Positions 35,154-43,548 of a DNA stretch of 64,000 nucleotides are shown one piece after another. This DNA comes from Streptomyces ortus. GTDB taxonomy: Bacteria > Actinomycetota > Actinomycetes > Streptomycetales > Streptomycetaceae. Both the position numbers and the translations under genes were made by a program. Where the stretch lies: positions 446,361 through 510,360 of the forward strand of contig NZ_JAIFZO010000002.1 in NCBI RefSeq assembly GCF_026341275.1, written 5' to 3'. The notes under the pieces are model-generated. The model was given only the letters and a program-made list of their open reading frames with translations, made no database searches and had not been told where the DNA came from. Numbering within the stretch: position 1 is the stretch's first letter; each line of letters starts with the position of its first letter.

Positions 35154-36278
35154 TCACGGGGCGACCGAGTCGAACCCGGTGAACCCGCTCGGGTCGTGCC
35201 GCCCGAACGAGCCGTGCTCGAAGATCCCGTACCCCGTACGCCCGTCGAGGGTGAAGCGGGCCGCGTGGTCGGTCACCCCGTACGCGGCGAGTCCGAGCGC
35301 GGCCGGGTCCGAGAGGTCGTACACGCGCCGGTCGGTCCAGCCCCTGCCCTGCCAGGTGCCGTGCTGCCAGTCCTCGGCGGGCGGGTAGCCCGCGCCGACG
35401 GCGAGCGGGGAGGAGGCCAGGATCTCGACGCCCAGTTCGAGCGGCTTGCGAGGGTCGCCGACGTGGACGATCGCACGCTCCGGGTGGCGCGTGCCGCTCC
35501 GGTAGGCGATCTCCGCCCGCGGCCAGCCGAGTTGACGGTCGCGCTCCCCGGCCCGTACGACTGTCGCGTCGTTCAGGGTCCGGTGGCCGTCGGCGTCCTC
35601 CTGGGTGACGACCATCAGGAAACGGTCCTCGAAGCGGACGGGGCACCAGAGCCAGTGGAAGCCCTCGGTCCGGTGTTCCTCGGCCAGCCGGCCGCCCTCC
35701 TCGCCGGGCAGCGGACGGGTGCCCCAGCTGCGGTCGCGGGTGCCGGTCCAGCCGTCGCCCGACAGCCGGGTCTCCTCCCCCGCGATCCGGATCCAGCCCT
35801 CGCACCGGCCCGCCTGGACGAAGCGCCGGCCCTCCAACGTGAGGCGGGCGCCCCGGCGTTGCAGATGATGCGGTTCCCACAGGGCGGGGAAGGCCGCGGA
35901 CCAGTTGATCTCGTACGACAGTCCGTCCGGATCGTCGGGGTCGGCCGCGCAGCTCAGGACGAAGTCCTTCAGGGGCCGTTCGACGTGGATGCGCAGCGGC
36001 CCGACGGACAGGCGCATCCGCTCGTCGTCGTCGAGGGCGTCCGAGGCGCGCACGGCGTGCAGGGTGTCCCCGACGCGCAGGGTCGCGTACGCGTCGATGA
36101 CGCCCACGTTCGGATACACCCCGAGCCCCAGGACGAGCAGCGCCCTGCCCCGGTGGTCGAAGACATGGAAGATGCACCGGTCGTAGGCGTTCCGGTCCCC
36201 CGTGGCCACGTGCTTCATCGAGAGGGGGACCTGGTGCACGGGGTACTCGTCGAGGGCTACGGGACGGTCGTCGGGCAT
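35154..36278 (-). CDS. Uncharacterised AttH/lipocalin-like protein paired with the phosphotransferase
   Basis: A 374-residue soluble protein, rich in beta strands. The ATG at 36278 sits behind GGGAGG; codons before it lack conservation. The central block DGWTGTRDRSWGTRPLPGEE and the hits around HWLWCPVRFEDRFLMVVTQE resemble AttH/carotenoid-hydratase-like double-lipocalin proteins, which bind hydrophobic molecules. Co-transcribed with the downstream phosphotransferase; a joint role in modifying a lipid or polyketide-like substrate is speculation. Confidence 0.6.
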   Translation of the reverse strand: MPDDRPVALDEYPVHQVPLSMKHVATGDRNAYDRCIFHVFDHRGRALLVLGLGVYPNVGVIDAYATLRVGDTLHAVRASDALDDDERMRLSVGPLRIHVERPLKDFVLSCAADPDDPDGLSYEINWSAAFPALWEPHHLQRRGARLTLEGRRFVQAGRCEGWIRIAGEETRLSGDGWTGTRDRSWGTRPLPGEEGGRLAEEHRTEGFHWLWCPVRFEDRFLMVVTQEDADGHRTLNDATVVRAGERDRQLGWPRAEIAYRSGTRHPERAIVHVGDPRKPLELGVEILASSPLAVGAGYPPAEDWQHGTWQGRGWTDRRVYDLSDPAALGLAAYGVTDHAARFTLDGRTGYGIFEHGSFGRHDPSGFTGFDSVAP

Positions 36279-36438
36279 CGGCTGCCTCCCGGGGCGCGTG
36301 GCGCGGCGAGTTGACGGTACGTCAGATGGGCGTGGGGGGCCAGGGCACGGCAGCCCTTCGCCGCTCCGGAACCCCCGCGAACGCACAGGCGATTCCGCCA
36401 GTCGGTGACCTGCCCGCCCCGGTGCGCGTTGGCCCGGT

Positions 36439-36873
36439 ATGACCCCTTCGTACGCAGAGACATACGCCGAGACGGGCCGTCGTCGCGGGTTTCTCCCTCC
36501 CTCGGCGGAATCGGTTCCCCAGGGGACTCAGGAGACTCAGGGAGCGCAGCAACCCCAGGGCACCCAGCGGGCTCAGGGGATCCAGAGGAGCCAGCAGCCC
36601 CAGGAACGCCCGGCACAGCAGGAGACGCGGTGGACGCGCGTGCTGCAGATGCCCGAGGACTCACAGGGGCATCCGGGATCCCAGGGACCACAGGGGCCCC
36701 ACCAACCCGTGGACCCGCCCATCTACACCGCCATGATGCGCGCCTGGTCCGACCGCGGCCGGACCCTGCCCGGTCACCACGATCCGGAGTGGGCCAGGCT
36801 GGTGGCCCCCTCGGCGATGTACGCGTACGGACGGTTCAGCGCGACTCGGGACCCGCGAGGTGACGGGCGATGA
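36439..36873 (+). CDS. Low-complexity Gln/Pro/Gly-rich protein with conserved C-terminus
   Basis: A 144-residue protein. Residues about 27-60 are imperfect repeats of QGTQ/QGAQQPQ type, encoded by tandem CAGGGGACTCAGGAGACTCA-like DNA. The C-terminal ~50 residues (PPIYTAMMRAWSDRGRTLPG, then HDPEWARLVA) are well ordered and look conserved in Streptomyces. No signal peptide or membrane span. The ribosome site is weak. Its 3' end overlaps the convergent acyl-CoA dehydrogenase by 38 bases. Function unknown. Confidence 0.65.
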   Translation: MTPSYAETYAETGRRRGFLPPSAESVPQGTQETQGAQQPQGTQRAQGIQRSQQPQERPAQQETRWTRVLQMPEDSQGHPGSQGPQGPHQPVDPPIYTAMMRAWSDRGRTLPGHHDPEWARLVAPSAMYAYGRFSATRDPRGDGR

Positions 36874-38008
36874 CCATCCGCTGGATCTGATTGGTGCCCT
36901 CGACGATCTGCAGCACCTTGGCCTCGCGCATGTACCGCTCCACGGGGAAGTCCGCGGTGTAGCCGTACCCACCGAGCACCTGCACGGCGTCGACGGTGAC
37001 CTGCATCGCGGTGTCGGTGCAGAACAGCTTCGCCATGGCCGCCTGCCGGGCGAAGGGCCGTCCCGCGTCCCGCAGCCGGGCCGCGGTGAGATAGAGCGAA
37101 CGGCCCGCCTCGATCCGCGTCGCCATGTCCGCGAGCATGAAGCGCAGGCCCTGGAAGTCCGCGATCGGCCGGCCGAACTGCTCGCGCCCCGTCGCGTAGG
37201 CGACCGCCTCGTCAAGGGCGGCCTGGGCGACCCCGACGGCGCACGCCGCGATGCCGAGCCGCCCGGAGTCCAGCGCCGACAGCGCGATCGCGAAGCCCTG
37301 CCCCTCGTCGCCGATACGCCTGCTGTCGGGGATCCGCACCCCGTCGAAGTGCACCTGCGCCGTGGGGGAGCCCTTCATGCCCATCTTCTTCTCGGGCGCC
37401 GCCGCGCTCAGGCCCTCGGCGTCACCGGGCACCAGGAACGCGGTGATGCCCCGCGCACCCTCGGCACCGGTCCGCGCCAGCACGGTGCAGAAGTCCGCGA
37501 CCCCGCCGTGCGTGATCCAGGCCTTGGTCCCGGTGAGCACCCAGTCGTCGCCGTCCCGCACGGCCTTCGTCCGCAGGGACGCCGCGTCCGAGCCGGACGC
37601 CGGCTCGGAGAGGCAGTAGGCCCCCAGGAGGCCGCCGCCGAGCATGTCCGGGAGGTGCTCGACCTGCTGCTCCTTGCTGCCGTAGTTGGCGAGGGCATGG
37701 CAGGCGAGCGAGTGCACGCTGACCCCGAGCCCCACGGTGAGACGGGCGGCGGCGAGCTCTTCGAGGACCTGGAGGTAGACCTCGTACGGCTGGTCTCCGC
37801 CGCCGTACTCGCTGTCGTACGGAAGGCCGAGCAGTCCCGACTCCGAGAGCAGGGTGAAGACCTCCCGGGGGAAGCGTCCGGCGTCCTCCTCCTCGGCCGC
37901 CTTCGGGGCGATCTCACGCTGCGCGATGTCGCGGACGAGCGAGATCAGATCCCGGGCCTCGTCCGTGGGCAGTTGACGGTCCACCGGCTGCGGCGCGCGG
38001 TCGGGCAT
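36836..38008 (-). CDS. Acyl-CoA dehydrogenase
   Basis: A 390-residue FAD-dependent acyl-CoA dehydrogenase. ATG at 38008 behind GGGAGG. Family motifs: AYCLSEPASGSDAASLRT (flavin/substrate loop), WITHGGVADF, KMGMKGSPTAQVHFDGVRIP and the C-terminal QVLGGYGYTADFPVERYMRE followed by VEGTNQIQRMVIARHL. The catalytic Glu of short/medium-chain members is present in the VEGTNQIQ segment. It catalyses the first oxidation of acyl-CoA beta-oxidation; chain length cannot be told. It is divergent from the chitinase. Confidence 0.92.
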   Translation of the reverse strand: MPDRAPQPVDRQLPTDEARDLISLVRDIAQREIAPKAAEEEDAGRFPREVFTLLSESGLLGLPYDSEYGGGDQPYEVYLQVLEELAAARLTVGLGVSVHSLACHALANYGSKEQQVEHLPDMLGGGLLGAYCLSEPASGSDAASLRTKAVRDGDDWVLTGTKAWITHGGVADFCTVLARTGAEGARGITAFLVPGDAEGLSAAAPEKKMGMKGSPTAQVHFDGVRIPDSRRIGDEGQGFAIALSALDSGRLGIAACAVGVAQAALDEAVAYATGREQFGRPIADFQGLRFMLADMATRIEAGRSLYLTAARLRDAGRPFARQAAMAKLFCTDTAMQVTVDAVQVLGGYGYTADFPVERYMREAKVLQIVEGTNQIQRMVIARHLAGPESR

Positions 38009-38229
38009 GGCGACGATCCTCCCTGTCGGGCACATCGGCGGACGCACGCCTGGGTGGGGCCGCGCCGCCGGGTCTCACTGAGCACCGGTGATGCTCGCGT
38101 CTCCGGGTCGCGGAAGCGCCTGATCAGCGGCTGTGCGCTGTGAGTATGCCCGATCGGAGGCATGGAGTCACCAGTTAACGACCGCTTACTCAAGAGTAAA
38201 GAACTCCTTATGGAATTCCTGCGGGGAAT

Positions 38230-38270
38230 TGGTCCGAACCATTGACCGACTGGTCTAGTCCTCCTACTGT
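38230..38270 (+). promoter_or_regulatory. Chitinase promoter with direct repeats and a dre-like DasR site
   Basis: TTGACC (38242-38247), 17 bases, TACTGT (38265-38270). It is overlapped by the 12-base direct repeats TGGTCCGAACCA (38230) and TGGTCTAGTCCT (38251) typical of Streptomyces chitinase promoters. ACTGGTCTAGTCCT matches most of the DasR dre consensus. Confidence 0.85.
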
Positions 38271-38337
38271 TTCGCTCCAACGCTTCACCGCGTTCATGCC
38301 AATCGGCGCATGTCCCCTCTCCCCCACGAGGAGTCCG

Positions 38338-39627
<1,290 letters not shown>

Positions 39628-39643
39628 CCGCGCCGGTAAGGCA

Positions 39644-39679
39644 GTCGGGGCGGGCAGCCGGCAACGGTCCCGCCCCGAC
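39644..39679. terminator. Hairpin between convergent chitinase and TetR genes
   Basis: Arms GTCGGGGCGGG and CCCGCCCCGAC (11 bp) with a 14-base loop, 16 bases after the chitinase stop. Confidence 0.8.
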
Positions 39680-39686
39680 CGACGTA

Positions 39687-40346
39687 TCAGGTCGTGCGGC
39701 GCGCGGCCTGCGGGGCCGGGTAGGAGACGTCCAGCTCCTCGACGGCCCGCATCGTGCCGCCGAGCATCCTCACCAGCAGCTCACGCATCAGATCGCGCGA
39801 CAGGCCGCGGTGGGCGATCCAGTCGAGGGTGGCCCCCTCCACACTGCACAGCCAGCCCAGCAGTGCCGTGCGCGGCAGCGGGCCCACCTTCCGCCGCCCG
39901 TACGCCCCTTCGGCGATCGTCTCGACGATGGCTTCCCGGACGCCGTCGCGGATGGCGTGCACCTCGGCGTCGAAGCCGACACCGCCGCTGATGATGGTCC
40001 GGTACGCGGCCTGGTTGTGCTCGGCGTAACGCAGATAGCCGTCGATGGTGCGGTGCACCCGTTCCTCCGGGGGCAGTTCGAGACCGCTGCCCGCCCGGGA
40101 GACCAGTTCGGCCACCGAGTCCTCGACGATCGCCAGGTAGTAGCCGCGCTTGGACCGGAAGTAGTAGTAGATCAGCCCCTTGGCGACCCGCGCCTGCTTG
40201 GCGATGTCGTCCATCGACAGGGCGTCGTAGGACGTGTCGGCGAACAACTTCCGCCCTATGACGATGAGTTCGGCACGGCGCGCCAGGGAACGGTCGGTGC
40301 CGCGCGCTCCGGGGCGGTCGGCACCGCGCTGTGGACTGTCAGTCAA
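39687..40346 (-). CDS. TetR-family transcriptional regulator
   Basis: A 219-residue TetR-type repressor. The N-terminal helix-turn-helix (about 25-70) contains YDALSMDDIAKQARVAKGLIYYYFRSKRGYY. An all-helical C-terminal ligand domain follows, with EHNQAAYRTIISGG, a TetR_C signature seen in regulators of lipid or antibiotic export genes. The first frame start is TTG at 40346 with only a poor ribosome site, so the first ~20 residues are doubtful. It follows a 48-residue membrane protein gene on the same strand. Confidence 0.87.
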   Translation of the reverse strand: MTDSPQRGADRPGARGTDRSLARRAELIVIGRKLFADTSYDALSMDDIAKQARVAKGLIYYYFRSKRGYYLAIVEDSVAELVSRAGSGLELPPEERVHRTIDGYLRYAEHNQAAYRTIISGGVGFDAEVHAIRDGVREAIVETIAEGAYGRRKVGPLPRTALLGWLCSVEGATLDWIAHRGLSRDLMRELLVRMLGGTMRAVEELDVSYPAPQAARRTT

Positions 40347-40420
40347 TTGCGGACCTGGTCTCCAACCGCGAGCGGGACTTCCGCAGTATGGCAGAGCCGT
40401 ACGAGCAGTCTGTTCGAGTC

Positions 40421-40567
40421 TCAGACGAGGCCGAGCTGCGTCACGAACATCGCGAGCACCAGCACGAAGGTCCAGCCCATGACGTGCTCAAGGATCTTCG
40501 GACCGTCGTCCTTGGGACCGCCCGTCCGGGCGCGGAGGTGTCCGGCGGTGGCAGTGGTCGTGGTCAT
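40421..40567 (-). CDS. 48-residue conserved small membrane protein
   Basis: ATG at 40567, TGA at 40421. The protein starts MTTTTATAGHLRARTGG, continues with a short basic/acidic stretch (PKDDGPKILEHV) and ends in one membrane span, MGWTFVLVLAMFVTQLGLV. The orientation suggests a cytoplasmic N-terminus. Codon use is typical. It lies 74 bases upstream of the TetR gene on the same strand. Function unknown. Confidence 0.6.
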   Translation of the reverse strand: MTTTTATAGHLRARTGGPKDDGPKILEHVMGWTFVLVLAMFVTQLGLV

Positions 40568-40721
40568 GGCGGCTCACTCACGGTCGGTGTGCGGTCGGCT
40601 TGCGAGGGACTCCCCCGCCGGTTCGGACGGACTTGTCCCCCCGGTGCGTCCACCTTGCCACCGGATCGGGCTTTTGCGGGGGAGAGCTTGGTCACCCGCG
40701 GCCGGCCGGTGTGGCACGCGC

Positions 40722-40758
40722 CACAGGGGCGGCTCCGCCGCGCGGAGCCGCCCCTGTG
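40722..40758. terminator. 17-bp perfect hairpin downstream of the C39-like peptidase gene
   Basis: Arms CACAGGGGCGGCTCCGC and GCGGAGCCGCCCCTGTG with a three-base loop. It should end the peptidase transcript; no T-tract follows, as usual in Streptomyces. Confidence 0.8.
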
Positions 40759-40854
40759 CCGTACCGATGTCCGGGTCCTGTGCCGTACCGATGTCCGGGT
40801 CCTGTGCCGTACCGGTGTCCGGGTCCTGTGCCTGTGCCGTACCGGCCTCCGGGC
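40753..40854. repeat. 24-base tandem repeat after the peptidase stop codon
   Basis: Three near-perfect 24-base units (40753, 40777, 40801), each starting CCTGTGCCGTACCG, then a 6-base fragment and a degenerate fourth unit (40831-40854). The array ends exactly at the stop codon of the peptidase. It is a likely variable-number repeat. Confidence 0.85.
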
Positions 40855-42234
40855 TCAGCGCACGCCCACCGCCGCCAGAGCCTTGCGCTGGGTGTCCGTG
40901 GGACGGGCCGGGAAGTAGAGGTAGCAGACCCCGCCGGTGCCGGAGACGACCTTCCCGGCGGCGTTGTACCGCTTCGTCCTGAGCCAGATGTTCTCCCACT
41001 CACGCCGCTTGTAGACACGTCGTACCGCGTCGTTGTCGGGCGAGTTCGGGTCGTTGGCGATCACGTCGCCGTCGGCGGTGAAGCCGATGACCGTCATCAG
41101 ATGCCCGGCCGTGCCGTACCCCGCGCCGGTCAGCTCGGACGCGAGGAACGACTGGGACGTGATGGCGGGCACACCGGCGGCGATCAGCGTCTCCAGGTCG
41201 GTGAGCGAGTGGAGCCGCGTCACCACACCCTGCAGATCCTTGTACGTGGCGGCGTACGCGGCATTGAAGGGCCAGTTGCCGCAGCCGTCGTACTGGTAGT
41301 CGAAGGTGTAGCGCGCCGCGTGGCATACCTGCGGGTCCGCGTATGCGGGATCGACCCAGGCCAGCGCCTCGGCGGTGGGTTTCCGCCCCCAGTACTCGAT
41401 GATCATCTGGGAGGAGGTGGGGCTGCACCAGGCCTCGCCGCCGTTGTCGTACTCGGGGTACTGGCCGACGTGGATCTCCTGCGAGTAGCGCGGCACCCTC
41501 AGTTCCCGCGCGAGGCCGGGCGCCGACGCGGGGACGGTGAAGCGGTCGGGGACGTCCGAGCCCATCGCGCCGAGCCGCCACACGGTCGGCGTGGCCTTGG
41601 TGCCGGGCTTGCGGTAGAGGGTCAGCCGCAGCCGGTACGACACCAGGCGCAGCCCGGAGGCCGCGTCGTCGACGGCGAAGGTGTCGGTCCAGACCGAGCT
41701 CTTCCCGTCGCTCTGGTCGTCGACCGAGGTCCGCCGGATGTCCTGGTCGCCGGCCGCCCAGCGGCCCATCACGTACCAGGGGGTGTCCGTGCCGTCGGAG
41801 TACGTGCCCGTCAGCTCGATCTGCAGCCAGGTGCCCGCCGGGGTCCGCGCGTTCCAGGAGGCGATGACCTCGGTGGAGGGGACGGCGAGGCGGTGCAGCG
41901 GGGAGGTCCAGCGGGCGTACTCCCAGGTGGCGGTCGTGTTCGTGTGCGGGTCCGTGTAGTCGGTGCGGCCCTCGGGGGTCCGGATCTCCAGGCCGGGGCG
42001 GGACCCCTGCACGGCACGGGTCCCTTCCGCCGTGCCGCCGCGCCAGTCGGCGTACGAGGTCCAGGCATGGTTGTCCACGAGAGCGGAGGGCGCTTTCGGC
42101 GTAGGGGCGGCCGGTCCTGCCGGGGTACGGGCCGGCGGGCTCGCGGCGGCGGCCGGGCTCGCCGCTCCGGCGGCGACCGCCGCCACCGCCGCGGCCAGGA
42201 GGGTTCTGCGGGACGGCTGTTCGGCTCTGGTCAT
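40855..42234 (-). CDS. Secreted C39-like papain-fold peptidase
   Basis: A 459-residue exported protein. The ATG at 42234 is chosen. SRRTLLAAAVAAVAAGAA (8-25) is a twin-arginine-like signal peptide with cleavage near ASPAAAA. The middle (60-240) is a beta-rich domain with many Trp residues. The C-terminal peptidase C39-like domain starts RVPRYSQEIHVGQYPEYD and has catalytic C270 in GGEAWCSPTSSQMIIEYWG, His in GTAGHLMTVIGF and Asn/Asp in VIANDPNS. It probably acts on peptidoglycan cross-links or peptides outside the cell. It is followed by a tandem repeat and a strong hairpin. Confidence 0.85.
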   Translation of the reverse strand: MTRAEQPSRRTLLAAAVAAVAAGAASPAAAASPPARTPAGPAAPTPKAPSALVDNHAWTSYADWRGGTAEGTRAVQGSRPGLEIRTPEGRTDYTDPHTNTTATWEYARWTSPLHRLAVPSTEVIASWNARTPAGTWLQIELTGTYSDGTDTPWYVMGRWAAGDQDIRRTSVDDQSDGKSSVWTDTFAVDDAASGLRLVSYRLRLTLYRKPGTKATPTVWRLGAMGSDVPDRFTVPASAPGLARELRVPRYSQEIHVGQYPEYDNGGEAWCSPTSSQMIIEYWGRKPTAEALAWVDPAYADPQVCHAARYTFDYQYDGCGNWPFNAAYAATYKDLQGVVTRLHSLTDLETLIAAGVPAITSQSFLASELTGAGYGTAGHLMTVIGFTADGDVIANDPNSPDNDAVRRVYKRREWENIWLRTKRYNAAGKVVSGTGGVCYLYFPARPTDTQRKALAAVGVR

Positions 42235-42366
42235 GGACGGAAGACCCCCAGGTGTCCGCAACGGGCTGGTCCAGTGCGTGGGTGAGGCGTGGGCACGAAC
42301 GTGCGCATGTGGGCCCACTATGGAACGCGATCACGGCTTCTGCCAGCACTTCGGACGTCGCGGCGC

Positions 42367-42382
42367 CGACCAATATTGGTCG
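42367..42382. promoter_or_regulatory. 16-bp perfect palindrome in a divergent promoter
   Basis: CGACCAATATTGGTCG, midway between the divergent peptidase and kinase genes. Its symmetry suggests a dimeric repressor site; the regulator is unknown. Confidence 0.6.
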
Positions 42383-42434
42383 AGACCACTGATGGGGCGG
42401 GCAGCGCGATTCAGTCCATATCGGTCTCGGTAGA

Positions 42435-43115
42435 GTGTTCCACCGGAATACGCACGCCCCGGCCCACCTCCGCACCAAGGGAACCCCCATCCACCTCCGC
42501 ACCCTCGCCGACCGGCTGCGCCGACTGCCGCCCTCCTGCGGCCCCGTCCGGCTCGTCGGCGTCGACGGGCACGCGGGCTCCGGCAAGACCACCTTCGCCG
42601 AGCGGCTGGCCGGGGCGCTGGACGGCGCCCCCGTCCTGCACCTGGACGACATCGCCACGCACGAGGAACTGTTCGCGTGGACGGATCGGCTGCTGCGCGA
42701 GGTCGTCGGGCCGCTGGCCCGCGGGGAGAGCGCGCGCTACCGCCCCTACGACTGGCGGCTGCGCGACTTCGGGCCGGCCCGCACCCTGCCGCCAGCCCCG
42801 GTGATCCTCGTCGAGGGCGTCGGCGCCGGCCGTCGGGCGGTCCGGCCGCGACTGGCGGAACTGCTGTGGATGGAGATGCCCCACGAGGACGCGTGGGCCC
42901 GCGGACGTCAGCGGGACGGTTCGGCGCAGAGCGATTTCTGGGCAGGGTGGGTCCCCGCGGAGCGCCGGCACTTCGCCGAGGACCCTTCGGAGCCGTTCGC
43001 CGGTCTCTTGGTACGACAGTGTTCAGACGGATATGAGGTACTCCCAGGACCTGCCGAGACGTCGGTGGGAACACTTTCGGTCACCGACCGTGACGGCCCT
43101 GCTTCTGTGTGCTGA
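42435..43115 (+). CDS. Uridine-kinase-like P-loop protein
   Basis: A 226-residue P-loop NTPase. Walker A is GVDGHAGSGKTTFAERLA; the Asp pair in VLHLDDIATHEE and the YDWRLRDFG and VILVEGVGAGRRAVR segments are typical of uridine kinase/phosphoribulokinase-like proteins found in actinobacteria. Substrate unknown. GTG at 42435 is the only start before the conserved region. Family members usually start at the residues IHLRTLADRL, where the codon here is ATC, so the N-terminus is uncertain. A TAGAGT just before GTG suggests a nearly leaderless transcript. Confidence 0.78.
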   Translation: MFHRNTHAPAHLRTKGTPIHLRTLADRLRRLPPSCGPVRLVGVDGHAGSGKTTFAERLAGALDGAPVLHLDDIATHEELFAWTDRLLREVVGPLARGESARYRPYDWRLRDFGPARTLPPAPVILVEGVGAGRRAVRPRLAELLWMEMPHEDAWARGRQRDGSAQSDFWAGWVPAERRHFAEDPSEPFAGLLVRQCSDGYEVLPGPAETSVGTLSVTDRDGPASVC

Positions 43116-43164
43116 ACTCGTGAAGACCGGTGTCCGAGAAGTTGCCTGAGTGTCCCAACTCGGC

Positions 43165-43194
43165 TTGACCGAGGGGCCGTACAGGTCTTACGTT
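43165..43194 (+). promoter_or_regulatory. Vegetative-type promoter of a candidate small RNA
   Basis: TTGACC (43165-43170), 18-base spacer, TACGTT (43189-43194). The expected start point is near 43201, exactly where a hairpin begins. Confidence 0.6.
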
Positions 43195-43201
43195 CTCAAG
43201 A

Positions 43202-43275
43202 AGCGGCCCTCGGGGCCGCCCCACGGACGCGAGGCCCCCGGTTGTTCCCCCGTGATCGGGGGCTTCGTTCTGTCC
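43202..43275 (+). ncRNA. Candidate small RNA of about 75 nt
   Basis: The segment begins right after the promoter with GCGGCCC-TCG-GGGCCGC (7-bp stem). It ends with CCCCCG-TGAT-CGGGGG followed by CTTCGTTCTGT, a terminator-like hairpin with T-rich tail. No reading frame with a ribosome site fits inside. It could instead be the terminator of the kinase gene or an attenuator for the AAA+ gene 270 bases downstream. Confidence 0.5.
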
Positions 43276-43548
43276 TCAAGCGGTTTCCGGACGCCCCGAG
43301 GCGCGATTTATTCACTCTCCGTGACCGTCCTGAGTGCGTCGCGTCGGCTCCCACCTCGAAGAATGCGTCGTGCGGCACCCTACGGTCCGGCGCTCCCCCG
43401 CAGGTACGATGCCTCTTGGTGCGACCTTCGGACGGCTGCTCTCCGCACCGCGCGCAACTCCCGTCCGCGGCACAGCGGTTCGACGAAGACTGCCGACGGG
43501 CACCGGCCCGCCCGGTGATCAACGGGGGCACGGTATGTGGGGGACGTG
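43276..43548 (+). other. Gap upstream of the AAA+ gene
   Basis: About 270 bases without a recognisable gene; it should hold the AAA+ gene promoter. GGGGGA lies five bases before the ATG at 43549. Nothing else stood out. Confidence 0.4.

Noticed and set aside
43202..43275. Known riboswitch class (c-di-AMP/ydaO or SAM) before the AAA+ gene
   Set aside because: None of the conserved core sequences of these classes was found; only two hairpins are present.
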